Position numbers and translations under genes: made by a program
Assembly: GCF_027172205.1 (NCBI RefSeq)
Contig: NC_070606.1
Coordinates: forward strand, 98,404,534 to 98,468,533
DNA from: Podarcis raffonei
Lineage: Eukaryota; Chordata; Lepidosauria; Squamata; Lacertidae
Direction: 5' to 3'
DNA length: 64,000 nt
Notes under the pieces: model-generated
The model's input: only the letters and a program-made list of their open reading frames with translations
The model's database searches: none
What the model was told of the DNA's origin: nothing
Shown: positions 44,686 through 55,740 of the stretch, piece after piece
How positions within the stretch are numbered: the stretch's first letter is position 1
Layout: each line of letters starts with the position of its first letter

Positions 44686-45400
44686 TTTGTGAGCGCAAAA
44701 TATGGTCTGAAGCTCAACATCAAAAAAACGAAGATCATGGCCACTGGTCCCATCACCTCCTGGCAAATAGAAGGGGAAGAAATGGAGGCAGTGAGAGATT
44801 TTACTTTATTGGGCTCCATGATCACTGCAGATGGTGACAGCAGCCACGAAATTAAAAGACGCCTGCTTCTTGGGAGAAAAGCAATGACAAACCTAGACAG
44901 CATCTTAAAAAGTAGAGACATCACCTTGTCAACAAAGGTCACTATAGTAAAAACTATGGTTTTCCCAGTAGTGATGTATGGAAGTGAAAGCTGGACCATA
45001 AAGAAGGCTGATCACCGAAGAATTGATGCTTTTGAATTCTGGTGCTGGAGGAGACTCTTGAGAGTCCCATGGACTGCAAGAAGATCAAACCTCTCCATTC
45101 TGAAGGAAATCAGCCCTGAGTGCTCACTGGAAGGACAGATCCTGAAGCTGAGGCTCCAAGACTTTGGCCACCTCATGAGAAGAGAAGACTCCCTGGAAAA
45201 GATCCTGATGTTGAGAAAGATGGAGGGCACAAGGAGAAGGGGATGGCAGAGGACGAGATAGTTGGACAGTGTTCTCGAAACTACCAGCATGAGTTTGACC
45301 AAACTGCGGGAGGCAGTGGAAGAAAGAAGTGCCTGGCGTGCTCTGGTCCAGGGGGTCACGAAGAGTCGGACACGACTAAACAACTAAACAACAACAACAA
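44686..45400 (+). mobile_element. Bov-B (RTE) LINE 3' fragment, longest copy
   Basis: Frame from GLKLNIKKTKIMATGPITSW through EAVRDFTLLGSMITADGDSS, VMYGSESWTIKKADHRRIDA and FGHLMRREDSLEKILMLRKM, then the 3' end CGGACACGACTAAACAACTA and (AAC)n. 5'-truncated within the reverse transcriptase. Confidence 0.95.
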
Positions 45401-45485
45401 CAAAGGGGGTTTGTGGAATTTTGTAGTAGTATTTTGTATATTGCAGATACCATCCCTTTGCCGTGTCCCTTTGTTGTTAGGAGAT

Positions 45486-45820
45486 GGGACGTGGGTGGCG
45501 CTGTGGGTTAAACCACAGAGCCTAGGAGTTGCCAATCAGAAGGTTGGCGGTTCGAATCCCCGCGACGGGATGAGCTCCCATTGCTCGGTCCCAGCTCCTG
45601 CCAACCTAGCTGTTCGAAAGCACGTCAAAGTAGATAAATAGGTACCGCTCCGGTGGGAAGGTAAACGGTGTTTCCGTGCGCTGCTCTGGTTTGCCAGAAG
45701 CGGCTTAGTCATGCTGGCTTAGTCAAGCTGTACCCCGGCTCCCTTGGCCAGTAAAGCGAGATGAGCGCCGCAACCCCAGAGTCGGCCACGACTGGACCTA
45801 ATGGTCAGGGGTCCCTTTAG
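45486..45820 (+). mobile_element. Sauria SINE
   Basis: Slightly shortened copy; TTGTTGTTAGGAG lies on both sides as target duplication. Confidence 0.92.
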
Positions 45821-45953
45821 CTTATTTTGTTGTTAGGAGGAGGTTTCTGAAGGTTGTGAAGGGCCAGGTTACTACTGGGTTGTTTAAGAGGGCATGTAAT
45901 TGGTGGTGTGTTAGCTAAGATTTGCTGCTTTTTGATGAACTGCGTCAGCCTAC

Positions 45954-46106
45954 CTTCTGCACTGGGACACTGTCCTGGAGATGCACCATCAGGGGGACCA
46001 GGCTCTGGAGAGCGAGCGCCTTCATCTGCTCTTTGCCTCCCCACTGGACGATCTCAAACAGGTGGCTGAAGGTGGAGATGGCAGCCAGCCTCACTTTGTT
46101 GGACGC
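45954..46106 (-). CDS. MROH exon
   Basis: Phase 0 in and out, 51 codons: ASNKVRLAAISTFSHLFEIV, QWGGKEQMKALALQSLVPLM, VHLQDSVPVQK. VR.AAI..F..L and LVPL..HL.D are core MROH HEAT motifs. Acceptor CTCGGCACAG, donor GTAGGC. Confidence 0.92.
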
Positions 46107-46504
46107 CTGTGCCGAGAAGGGGGGAGAAATGCCATCAGGGAACGCGGAGGGCTGCTGTCCCCTTCAAGCTGGGATACAGCAGCAGAGTCCATGAGCTCTC
46201 CAGGATCGTGAAATGATCAGGGTCAGGGCCTTGAGCGCCCCCAGGAGGGAAACACAATTCCTCCCGAATCTCCAGGGAAGGGCCAAGGAACCTCAGGCTC
46301 TGAACTCTGGCCCTCCAGGCTGCTCTGTCCGGCCCTTGGAACTCTCTGCAGGCCACCCCCCCCTCGCTGGCCCTGCTTCACACTGCTTTTGCCTGGCTAG
46401 AATATGTATGGACCACAGAAAAAGGCTTGTGGTGCGGAAGGGAAATCAATGAGGAAGAACAGTTGATCCTGCCTTGGATACAACAGCGGGAGGAGGAGGA
46501 AAAG

Positions 46505-46815
46505 GTGGGGAGAGAATCGTAGAATTGTAGAGTTTGAAGGGACCCCGAGGGTCATCTAGTCCAAACTCCTGCAATGCAATAATCTTTTGCCCAACATGGG
46601 GCTCAAATCCACAGACCTGAGATTAAGAGTCTTACACTCTACTGCAGGCGTAGGCAAACTCGGCCCTCCAGATGTTTTGGGACTACAACTGCCATCATCC
46701 CTGACCACTGGTCCTGTTTAGCTAGGGATGATGGGAGTTGTAGTCCCAAAAAATCCGGCGGGCCGAGTTTGCCTATGCCTGCTATATCGACTGAGCTATC
46801 CAGCTCAGTCGGGTG
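46505..46815 (-). mobile_element. tRNA-Lys-derived SINE with CR1-like tail, interrupted by a hAT MITE
   Basis: In minus orientation the tRNA part reads CTCAGTCGATATAG...GAGTGTAAGACTCTTAATCT and GAGCCCCATGTTGGGCA; the tail is the CR1-type GAGGGTCATCTAGTCC end. The MITE at 46,645-46,781 splits the tRNA head. Confidence 0.8.
46645..46781. mobile_element. palindromic hAT-type MITE
   Basis: Termini CAGGCGTAGGCAAACTCGGC and GCCGAGTTTGCCTATGCCTG are perfect or near-perfect complements; inner inverted repeat TTTTGGGACTACAACTGCCA. Related in its core to 48,680 and 55,566. Confidence 0.85.
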
Positions 46816-46962
46816 TCAAATTTTCATCCCAGGCAGCAAAACAGACGGAGCAGACCCTGGCCATTCTCAGTGCCATTGTCAGGCTCAGAATTGCACCAGG
46901 AAATAACTGCCATCCCTTCTGAAGATACACTTGGCTGTACTTTTCCCAACCAGTTCCGTCTC

Positions 46963-47260
46963 TGTTATGTACTGAGTTGAATAGGATTCAGAATGCAGCA
47001 GTCTGATTGGTCCTAGAACAATAGGGTCCAGAATGCAGCAGTCTGATTGGTCCACAGGAGTCACCCAATCCAGCTTTAGGTGGAAGTGAATCCGCAACCT
47101 GATTGGCCTACAGGAGAATCCCGGAATTAGCCAATCACGTGGGGCGCATTGTGTAAATAATGTATATAAAGCAGACATTCTGGGGGAACTTCCATTCCTC
47201 CTCACCACTATGAGCTGAATAAAGAGCATGAAATCCACTTTTGACTCCAAGTATATTTCA
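46963..47260 (+). mobile_element. solo LTR (CCAAT-repeat gypsy-type family)
   Basis: TGTTATGTACTGAGTTGAAT to AAGTATATTTCA, with two CCAAT units, TATATAAAGCAGACA and GAGCTGAATAAAGAGC. Flanks GTCTC and ATCTC fit a slightly diverged 5-bp duplication. Confidence 0.85.
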
Positions 47261-47530
47261 ATCTCCTTTAACTCCCAGCCCCCCAAAGAATCGATAATAG
47301 AGATACATATGCATTTTGGGGGTAAAAAAACCCCCAAGTTGATGGTGCTCATATCTTGATCAAAGTGCTGGGTTGAAAGTGCAGTACAAAATGGCAGGGA
47401 AAAGCTGTAGACACACACAAACATTGGGCGGCTCCCCAAGAGATCATTCCCACCAATTCTACACCCAGCCACTGGGACCTGCCCTGCGCCCACAGGTGCT
47501 GCCCCACTTGTTGCACCTGGCCTGACTCAC

Positions 47531-47704
47531 GTCGTCAAAAAGTGGCATCACGCTGGTGGCCACCTCGACGGTGAGGGAGTTCACCTCCCTGCTCTGACAC
47601 TTCAGGAGGTCTGGCAGGAGCTTGAGAGCCTTCACGTTGATGTCTCTGTCGGCCTCGCGCACCCTGGCTATGATATCTGGAAAGGCAGGCTTCAGTTTTT
47701 TCAT
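47531..47704 (-). CDS. MROH exon
   Basis: Phase 0 in and out, 58 codons: MKKLKPAFPDIIARVREADR, DINVKALKLLPDLLKCQSRE, VNSLTVEVATSVMPLFDD. D.NVKALKLL..LL......V....V.....PLFDD is a typical HEAT pair. Acceptor TGTCGCGCAG, donor GTGAGT. Confidence 0.92.
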
Positions 47705-47949
47705 CTGCGCGACACAAAAGGCTGAGTCACACATCTCCAGAGAAGCAACCAAGACAGGTACGTAGCGGATGTCTTTCTTCCGGGGAATCTTTAGCTTGGA
47801 ACAGAACACAAGATGCCACAGAGGGAAAGGCTCATGGCTGGTTCCGCGCCCTCCCTTGTCAAAAATATTAAAATGGTGGCGTAGAAGACATGAGCCAGAA
47901 AGTATTCGGATTCCATGCCATTAAAAATCAGCATCTGCACATGCAGATG

Positions 47950-48560
47950 TTCCTTATGAATTCCACATCTGTTCACCAAACTGTTGGAGACTTTGCAGGA
48001 ATAAAGGGATTTTCCTTCCCCATATCTGGTGGGAATGCCCACAGGTTGCTTTTATTCTGGAAGAAAATTCATCAGGCGATACTAGATATTATCAAAACAC
48101 ATATTCAGATTTCTCCTCTGTTTTCCCTACTAAACACGTGGACATGTACCATGGAGACATTTTGCCGGAAGGAACATCCGACACAGATGTTGCTGGGATC
48201 CCTATGGCACAACAATGGAAATCGTAAAAAAAACAACAACCCGAAATACTAATATCATTATGGTATAAAAATATTTGGAATTTAGTTACTGCAGAAAAAA
48301 GTAACACATAAGCTATGGGTCTCTAATGGACAGGAATATTCTGGTCATTTCTACTCAGTGTGGAGGGATTTTATTTCATATAGCATAGTTTCAGACTTAC
48401 AGGTATCTTATTTCCATGCCCTCTAGAGAAATGTGGCTGTCATGATCTTAGATTGTGTGTTATTCAGTTCGTTTAGGTTTTGCATGCCCTGCCTTTAGTT
48501 AGATATCTGATTGAATTTTTGCTCTTGTTTATTTATCTTTGTGGTTCTATAATAAATTGA
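47950..48560 (+). mobile_element. L1-type LINE 3' end, degraded
   Basis: Frames with ISGGNAHRLLLFWKKIHQAI, LDIIKTHIQISPLFSLLNTW and MLLGSLWHNNGNRKK resemble an L1 ORF2 C-terminus; the 3' end AATAAATTGAAAACTGGTGA is followed by a (GAT)n/(AAT)n run. Confidence 0.75.
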
Positions 48561-48679
48561 AAACTGGTGATGATAATGATGATGATGATGATGATAATAA
48601 TAATAATATTGAGAATACAGAACAGTGGTAGTCAACATCTGTCCAGCAGGTGTAATTAGGCAACCAGCAATATCTAGAG

Positions 48680-48815
48680 CAGGGTTTCCCAAACGGGGGC
48701 CTCCAGCTGTTTTGGGACTACAATTCCCATCATCCCTGACTACTGGTCCTGCTAGCTAGGGATGATGGGAGTTTTAGTCCCAAAACAGCTGGAGACCTAA
48801 GTTTTGGAAACCCTG
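48680..48815. mobile_element. palindromic hAT-type MITE with perfect 8-bp duplication
   Basis: CAGGGTTTCCCAAACGGGGG to TTTTGGAAACCCTG, nearly a complete hairpin, flanked by ATCTAGAG at 48,672-48,679 and 48,816-48,823. Confidence 0.93.
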
Positions 48816-48892
48816 ATCTAGAGGATGGTAGGCTCCCCACCCACTGGGAAGACCTATTGGTCTACTGGTAGATCACTGTGTGTGTCTCTCAC

Positions 48893-49033
48893 CTTCTCTT
48901 GATGATCCAAAAAGCAAATCATGCCGTCGAGAGCTAGGGATCTGAGCTCCAACCGGCTGGCCTTCACCTGCCGGCACAGCTGCTTAATGATGATATCTTC
49001 CATAGCTGGCGCTAAGGCTCCCTTATGAAGGAA
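48893..49033 (-). CDS. MROH exon
   Basis: Phase 0 in and out, 47 codons: FLHKGALAPAMEDIIIKQLC, RQVKASRLELRSLALDGMIC, FLDHQEK. Acceptor CTTCTGTTCCAG, donor GTGAGA. Confidence 0.92.
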
Positions 49034-49149
49034 CTGGAACAGAAGAAGAATGTGCAGAACTGGCAGCAGCAGGCCTTGAACATGAAAACATGAGAAGAGC
49101 CTGCTGGATCAGGCCAAAGAGGAGCAGAAGGAGGAGGCCAGGAGGTGGC

Positions 49150-49420
49150 AAGATGACATCGCAAGGGATTGTTAAAGAGCCATCACCTCTTTAATCTTCT
49201 ACCCTCGGGCAGGAGATATAGAAGTATAATCAGCCGTACCAACAGGCTAAAAAATAGCTTCTATCCGTGGCCTGTTAGGCTGTTCAACAGAAAATGACAC
49301 TGTGAAATTGACTTGCGAGGTGGTGTGTTGTTCGATAAGAGATTGAGTGTTGGGGGGGGAGCTCGTTTAATTTCATTGTACACAGGTTGTACAATGACAA
49401 TAAAGGTATTATTATTATCA
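49150..49420 (+). mobile_element. LINE 3' end, unassigned clade
   Basis: Broken coding like SSTLGQEIQKYNQPYQQAKK preceded by the pattern LFYPRAGDIEV..., then CAATGACAATAAAGGTATTA and (ATT)n. The ending ...SFYPWPVRLFN is seen in many fish and reptile LINE 3' ends. Confidence 0.5.
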
Positions 49421-49843
49421 AGCTGCGTGCTCCTTGGATGTGTCATCTTGAGGCGACTTCCTCAGCATGCCTTATGGGGGGGCCAGCTCTGCTTGCCAGA
49501 CCTCCCTGTTTGGCCCACAAGGGCCAAATATGTGGCGTCAGGGCTTGCAAAGCTCTCTGCACTGGTCTCTGCAAACTCCTTCAAGCAGCTGAGACGCAGG
49601 GTTCGCAAAGCACAGGTGACCACAGCTAATTTGTGGCTTGGGAGGTGCTGTGCGCTGGGCTCTGGAAGCCTTTGCAGTCCGCTGAAAACAACTGTGCACA
49701 GCTTGATTTGCCAAAAATGTGGGTTGGGGGAATGGCTTTGGCTATGATGCTCTTGGGGGAAGCAGATGGGAGTCTAAGAGGGGCTGGGGCGGATTAGCTG
49801 TACAATTAACCAGACCCACCTACCTCCATAAAACAAGGCTCAC

Positions 49844-49940
49844 CTCAATTAAGAAAGGCATCACAGTGATGTGTTTCGGATACCCCTCGCTTTCCAGAAT
49901 CTCCAGCAAGTAAGGCAACATCCTTTGGCTTCCCTTGCCC
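49844..49940 (-). CDS. MROH exon
   Basis: Phase 2 in, phase 0 out: GKGSQRMLPYLLEILESEGY, PKHITVMPFLIE. It completes an Arg codon with the previous exon. Acceptor AGATAGTCAG has a weak pyrimidine tract, but phase and family fit; donor GTGAGC. Confidence 0.82.
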
Positions 49941-50149
49941 CTGACTATCTCTCTTGTCATTGAAAAACAGAAACACTGGGTGTCCAAAGCATTGCAAAAT
50001 GGAGTGTTCTTCTCCCATGATCCAGCCAGCCATGTCTTCTTTCCTGCTATTCTGTTCCATTTTCGGGGAACATGCGGAGCATACCTCCCTCTTGCTTCTC
50101 AGCTCTCCTGCTTTGACTACCGAGCTGTCATAACACACCACCTGAGCTA

Positions 50150-50232
50150 GCTATTGGTGTTTCCTGCTTGGCAGGGGGTTGGACTCGATGGCCCTTGTGG
50201 TCTCTTCCAACTCTATGATTCTATGATTCTAT
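50150..50232 (+). mobile_element. CR1 LINE 3' terminus
   Basis: GGTGTTTCCTGCTTGGCAGG, GGTTGGACTCGATGGCCCTT and three ATTCTATG units. Confidence 0.85.
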
Positions 50233-50409
50233 ACATAAGGAAGGCCCTGCAACAAAATGCTGCAGAGTGGATTCCATTCTCGCTGAATGGGTGACGGGGA
50301 GGACTGGACATGCTAGTGGCCCAATCCCAGTCATGATTAATTATTTGATTTCTCCATTAAAGTTTATGGGCAGCTCCTATTTTGGAGACACCTGAAAACG
50401 GCTTCTTGG

Positions 50410-50968
50410 TATGAACTGAGAAATGGACTACTGCAATGGGCTCTACGTGGGGCTACCTTTGAAGGTGACCCAGAAACTGCAACTAATCCAGAATGCGGCA
50501 GCCAGACTGGTGACTGGGTGTGGCTGCTGGGACCACATAACACTGGTCTTGAAAGACCTACATTGGCTCCCAGTATGTTTCCGAGCACAATTCAAAGTGT
50601 TGGTGCTGACCTTGAAAGCCCTAAATGGCCTCGGTCCAGTATATCTGAAGGAGCATCTCCATCCCCATCGTTTTACCGGGCACTGAGGTCCAGCACCGAG
50701 GGCCTTCTGGCGGTTCCCTCACTGCGAGAAGCCAAGTTACAGGGAACCAGGCAGAGGGCCTTCTTGGTAGTGGCGCCCTCCCTGTGGAACACCCTCCCAC
50801 CAGATGTCAAAGAGAACAACAACTACCAGACTTTTAGAAGACACCTGAAGGCAGCCCTGTTTAGGGAAGCTTTTAATGTTTGATGTATTACAGTATTTTA
50901 ATATTTTTTTGGAAGCCGCCCAGAGTGGCTGGGGAAGCCCAGCCAGATGGGCGGGGTACAAATAATAA

Positions 50969-51018
<50 letters not shown>
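50410..51018 (+). mobile_element. L2-type LINE 3' end with (ATT)n tail
   Basis: Frame MDYCNGLYVGLPLKVTQKLQ, LIQNAAARLVTGCGCWDHIT, ALNGLGPVYLKEHLHPHRFT, then the standard 3' end and about 16 ATT units. Confidence 0.93.
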
Positions 51019-51019
<1 letters not shown>

Positions 51020-51247
51020 AATTACCTATGTGGACAATGAAATGGTTTTAGACCTCAGAGTCTCTATCTCCCTCCTCCCTTTCAAGGTGCTTGGTTCCAT
51101 TCACTCTCCCCTGCCCCCTTAGTCCACATTCAATGCCATCCAGACCCTTATGGGGCTGATATGAAGTTCCACGCCTTAGGGATCTTCCCCAAAGATTTTT
51201 GGAAACTCTTCAGATCTCGCTGCTCCTTTTAAGAGCGATGTGCTTAC

Positions 51248-51385
51248 CTGGCAAAGAGAGCGAGACCTTTCAGGTGGGTCCTGCGATGCAACAGGAGTTC
51301 TGAACCTCTCCTCTTGTTCATGATGAGGATGAGGTCCTCATCTCCTGCTCGCCTGATGAGGCCTTTGAAAGTTTTCAAGGCAGAC
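51248..51385 (-). CDS. MROH exon
   Basis: Phase 2 in and out: SALKTFKGLIRRAGDEDLIL, IMNKRRGSELLLHRRTHLKG, LALFA. SA.K..K.LI..AG is a strong MROH signature. Acceptor CTGTGTGCAG, donor GTAAGC. Confidence 0.93.
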
Positions 51386-51966
51386 CTGCACACAGAGCCA
51401 AATCCGTATTAGAATGGATTTCTTGTGCTGGGTTTACAGCAGTTCCTTAAAGGGATGGGATGCATTACCTCGGTGATTTGGGTAGGCCATTGTGCCTCAT
51501 AGTTTATGCTGGTAAAAGATAGCTGGCTCTCACAGAGTCCCGGGCACCACAGGGGTTGGGGTGCGGAGACCAACTTGTGCTGAAGTTGTTCCCTTGATCA
51601 CAGCAATCCTGGCTACCGTCACTCACATGTGAACCCCACGCCGCTAAGCATTTCGAAGAAAACACCCATGCATTTTCAGGCTTTTTTCTGCATGCAGCCT
51701 TGAGGACCAGAAACTTGCGAAAGCACAGCCTGGCGTGACAATGCAGAAGCTGCCATTCTTCAATTAGAGGCTGTCGCTGTGTGTCATGTCACAAATTAAA
51801 AAGACAATTTCCCAAAAAACAACCTTGGGCCGGACGAGGAGAGAAGTCCGGCTCAGCAGGGAGCTGCGTGCATGCGTCCGGCCGCCCTGGCTACAGGGCT
51901 ACCGCAGTATCAGTCGACCCTGCCTGTGACAAACAGGGAAAATCGGATGAACCAAAAGAAGCGCAC

Positions 51967-52163
51967 CTGAAAGGAGCAGGAGGGATGGGGATCTCCTGGC
52001 GGATGCAGGCCGTCGTGTAGACATCCATCTCCTCTGGTGTAAAGTACACGGCGAAGGAGATCTGGCAGAGGATCGCTATGGACAGCGTGGTGAACATCTC
52101 TTTCAGCACCTCCCGGCAGGCTGGGGACGGGCGCCTCAAGATCTCATAAAACGCTGCGTTGGC
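51967..52163 (-). CDS. MROH exon
   Basis: Phase 0 in, phase 2 out, 65 codons: ANAAFYEILRRPSPACREVL, KEMFTTLSIAILCQISFAVY, FTPEEMDVYTTACIRQEIPI, PPAPF. Precedes SALKTFKGLIRRAG as in the family. Acceptor GACCTCCCAG, donor GTGCGC. Confidence 0.92.
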
Positions 52164-52589
52164 CTGGGAGGTCGGTCAAGGCGCCTGATTGTACCTGAGC
52201 AAGGAGAGGAATTTCCCGCCCACTTCCCTTCCCGGCCACGTCCTTAGGTGCCTCAAATGGTCACCCGGACGCCAAAGGGGCAACTCTGGGCTCTGTTTCA
52301 TTTTGCTGCCTGAGGCAAGGGTGCCGCCCCCCCCCTTGCCTCCCTTACCGGGGTCGTGTGGCGGCTTTGGGAGAGGAAGCCGGAGTCTGCTGCCACTGCG
52401 TGACCCAGCAGTGGCAAGGGTGGGTGCTGTGCCTGCAGTGGCACTGCCCCATGGAAGTCTGCTGCCCGAGGCGGGTCGCTTCCCTTTGCCTCGTGGGCAG
52501 GCTGGCCCCAGGGCCTTGGTGATGTCACACACAGGGCCGCTTTGCTCTTTGGGTGCTTTCTTGGGGGCCAGAGTCCTGCCAGCACTTAC

Positions 52590-52731
52590 AGCCAAGGGTC
52601 GCAAGGAGGCATTAACCCTGTGGCCATCCCAGTAGATCTGCTGCTCCTGCAGGATGGACTGCAGCACGCCCAGGACCCTCTGCGCAGTGTCGGAGAAGCA
52701 GATTAAGCTGTTCCACATGGCGGAGGCGATG
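52590..52731 (-). CDS. MROH exon
   Basis: Phase 2 in, phase 0 out: IASAMWNSLICFSDTAQRVL, GVLQSILQEQQIYWDGHRVN, ASLRPLA. Acceptor CCCCTCACAG, donor GTAAGT. Confidence 0.9.
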
Positions 52732-52903
52732 CTGTGAGGGGGGGGAGAAGCAGGGGCTTCGGTTGGCGCACAAAATGCATTCAGATTACGGCGAAACGAG
52801 AGAAAGGCAATTTAGACCAGTATGTGCGTGGTGCCCCTCTCTTCAAGAGCACTGGCTAGGCAGTGATATGGGACTTAGGGCTGAGGGATCATTCTGTGGG
52901 AGT

Positions 52904-53273
52904 TGTTATGTACTGAGTTGAATAGGATCCAAACTGCAGCAGTCTGATTGGTCCTAGAACAATAGGATCCAAAAGGCAGCAGTCTGATTGGTCCTAGAAC
53001 AATAGGATTCAGAATGCAGCAGTCTGATTGGTCCTAGAACAATGCAGCAGTATGATTGGTTGGCAGGAACCACCCAATCATGCTCCAGATAGAAGTGAAT
53101 CCACAACCTGATTGGCTTACAGTAGAATTCCGGAATTAGCCAATCATGTGCAGCCCATTGTGTAAATAATGTATATAAAGCAGATACTTTGAGGGGACAT
53201 TCATTCATTCCTCCTCACCACTATGAGCTGAATAAAGAGCATGAAATCACTTTGCGACTCTGAGTATATTTCA
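52904..53273 (+). mobile_element. solo LTR (CCAAT-repeat gypsy-type family), young
   Basis: TGTTATGTACTGAGTTGAAT to TGAGTATATTTCA with a perfect GGAGT duplication. Almost identical to 62,423 and 63,288. TATA box TATATAAAG at about 53,171 and AATAAA at about 53,230. Confidence 0.95.
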
Positions 53274-53539
53274 GGAGTGGAGAAAGATGGAGTGTAACTC
53301 GCGAATAAATGTGCTTTTAATTTTTTTAAAAAAGGAAAAGAGCATTGGGTGTTCTTCTACAGTTGTCCAGCAGGGATGTGAGCAGGGATGTTCAACTCTG
53401 ACGAATATGAGAGAGTGGAAAAGAGAAAGGCATCTCTGCGTTGATGAGATGAGTGTTTGCTTGTCTCAAATTAGACCCAGGACTCAGCTATACAGCTGCA
53501 AACATAACGTTTTAAGTACATCATACATAGAACTATATA

Positions 53540-53755
53540 TAAAAAATATAAAAAAGTCAAGTAGCACCTTAGAGACCTACTAAGTTTGTTATTGGTATGA
53601 GCTTTTGTGTGCATGTACACTTCTTCAGCTACGATGCGCGCACACGAAAGCTCATACCAAGAACAAACTTAGTTGGTCTCTAAGGTGGTACTGGACATTT
53701 TTTTAAATATATTTCTACTGCGTCAGACCAACATGGCTACCTACCTGAATCATAC
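53540..53755. repeat. inverted pair of an amniote interspersed repeat
   Basis: GTAGCACCTTAGAGACCTAC at 53,563 is inverted at about 53,670 (GTTGGTCTCTAAGGTGGTAC), with AAGTTTGTTATTGGTATGAG against CTCATACCAAGAACAAACTT. The right arm continues TGCGTCAGACCAACATGGCT. Class uncertain. Confidence 0.6.
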
Positions 53756-54143
53756 AAACATGACACTAGATGGCAGTGATGAGCTTATGGCAAATTCAAT
53801 ATATTTTTCAAAACGCTTTTTAAAAAAAGCATTTTCAGAGTGTTTTTTAATGCGTGTCTAGATTCCACCCTGGTATAAATGAGATTACCTGGCAAAAGCA
53901 ACCTCTCACCTCTCACTGAGTTTGTACACATACTTAAGTTTCATGCTCGTTTATAATTACATTTTGGAAATGATTCACCTTCTTACATAGCTGTATTCTT
54001 TGATACTTTCTGGACATCCCATGATCATATTACAAAGTAGTTGTGTTCTGTGTTATAAATCAAGCACTGCTAGGAGTTATTTCTTTTTGTTTCCCAATAT
54101 ATTTTTATTGACAAAAATTCGGTGTGGCGTAGGCAAATTTGTA

Positions 54144-54385
54144 CAGTGGTACCTCGGGTTAAGTACTTAATTCGTTCCGGAGGTCCATTTTTAACCTGAA
54201 ACTGTTCTTAACCTGAAGCACCACTTTAGCTAATGGGGCCTGCTGCTGCTGCCCCGCCGCTGGAGCACAATTTCTGTTCTCATCCTGAAGCAAAGTTCTT
54301 AACCCGAGGTAATATTTATGGGTTAGCGGAGCCTGTAACCTGAAGCGTATGTAACCTGAAGCGTATGTAACCCAAGGTACCACTG
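54144..54385. mobile_element. pogo/Tigger-like MITE
   Basis: CAGTGGTACCTCGGGTTAAG to TAACCCAAGGTACCACTG, TA on both sides; carries a tandem CTGAAGCGTATGTAACC near its right end. Confidence 0.88.
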
Positions 54386-54492
54386 TATTCTGAAAGTGTG
54401 GCCCAGAGAAAAAAGTTCGAGAACCACTGATTTAGCCAGTACGAAAAGGATTTTAAATCAAAAATTTTTATCCCCCTGTCCATCCCGCTCAC

Positions 54493-54647
54493 CTGTCACA
54501 CTGGACAGAGCAGGCCAGGAGGGTCTTCACCACATCCTGAGGGCGGCTCTTCCCCAGAAGCAAGAGGAACCTGAAGACTTCTAGGCGGGCCTGCGGGTCT
54601 CCGATGTGCTCCAGACTGAAATACATGAACCTGGTGGTTTTGGGCAC
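54493..54647 (-). CDS. MROH exon
   Basis: Phase 0 in, phase 2 out: VPKTTRFMYFSLEHIGDPQA, RLEVFRFLLLLGKSRPQDVV, KTLLACSVQCD. Acceptor CCCCGCAG, donor GTGAGC. Confidence 0.9.
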
Positions 54648-54678
54648 CTGCGGGGGAAAAGAGGTGGGAAGAGGTGTC

Positions 54679-55137
54679 CGAGACCAGGGAGAAGAGTTGG
54701 TGGAAGAAGATTGGAGGAAATTTAAAATTTATCTACAGAAGTATTGTAAAATGTATGAATGCTGATGACATTGAAATAAAATGAAGAGGTTCTTGTAATA
54801 AGAGATAAAAATTTGAAATTTGGGAGGTAAAATTTATAAGGATAAAGTAGAAGGATATGAATTTGCTGAACTAATTGTTAAAAAGGGATATAAAAAAGGG
54901 AGGGGTGAGGAAGTCAGGAAAATAAGATAATTGAAGATGAATAATCAGAAAAGAGTGATTTGTGTTTTTCTTATTCTATTTTTTGTGTGTTGATTGTTCT
55001 TTTTTTTCTTGTTAAATGTTTGTATTCTATGTATTGTGAAAGTTTGTATTGTTGTGTTTTATTTTTTTGTGTGTGTGTTCTTATTGTCCTATTTCTCTGT
55101 TGTTAAACTTAATAAAATATCATTTAAAAAAAAAAAA
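54679..55137 (+). mobile_element. L1 LINE, 5'-truncated, with target duplication
   Basis: It starts inside ORF2 (GVRDQGEELVEEDWRKFK and YLQKYCKMYEC stop) and ends TAATAAAATATCATTT plus poly(A). AGAGGTGGGAAGAGGTG and AGAGGTGTGAAGAGGTG flank it. Confidence 0.9.
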
Positions 55138-55201
55138 GAGGTGTGAAGAGGTGAGTGGGGAGAGAGGAGAAGGGGGGACAGGAGGCTCCAAGGCAGCGTA
55201 C

Positions 55202-55351
55202 CTTTATGAAAACGGGCTGGGGATCCCTCAGCATGGCTTTCAGCATCAGGATGGCAGCCTTCGTGTGGTAAAGGTTGTCGTCCCTCATGCCCTTGATAGC
55301 TGCTAGGAGGAAGTCCATCTGCTCGTCAGCATGGAGGCATTTTTTGAATTT
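55202..55351 (-). CDS. MROH exon
   Basis: Phase 0 in and out, 50 codons: KFKKCLHADEQMDFLLAAIK, GMRDDNLYHTKAAILMLKAM, LRDPQPVFIK. Acceptor CCGTTTTCAG, donor GTACGC. Confidence 0.92.
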
Positions 55352-55454
55352 CTGAAAACGGAGGGGGTCCGTTGAAAGCCTGGTGGCGGTTACACCAAAG
55401 AGCTGGGATCCACCATGGTTGGGATCATATCTTGGGATCAGCCGACTGGCTATG

Positions 55455-55740
55455 GGACCCTCCTTAAGATCAGTCGGTAGAGCATGAGACTCTTAATCCC
55501 ATGGTCATGGATTCGAGTCTCACTTTGGGCCAAAACTTCTTGCATTGTAGGGGATTGGATTAGAACGGGGTTTCCCAAACTTGGGTCTCCAGCTCTTGTT
55601 GGACTACAGCTTCCATCTTCCTTATCTTGCAAGACCAGTGCTCAAGGATCATGGGAGTTGTACTCCAAAAAGAGCTGGAGACCCACGTTTGGGAAACCCT
55701 GGACAAGAGGATCCTTGTGGTCCCTTCCAATTCTATGATT
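55455..55740 (+). mobile_element. tRNA-Lys-derived SINE with CR1-like tail, interrupted by a hAT MITE
   Basis: Head ATCAGTCGGTAGAGCATGAG, ACTCTTAATCCCATGGTCAT and GATTCGAGTCTCACTTTGGG (anticodon CTT, Lys); tail GTGGTCCCTTCCAATTCTAT. The MITE at 55,566-55,701 sits in the tail. Confidence 0.82.
55566..55701. mobile_element. palindromic hAT-type MITE
   Basis: GGGGTTTCCCAAACTTGGGT to ACCCACGTTTGGGAAACCCT form a near-complete hairpin; same family as 48,680. Confidence 0.85.

Noticed and set aside
44614-45261. 215-codon host gene
   Set aside because: It is the 3' part of a Bov-B LINE.
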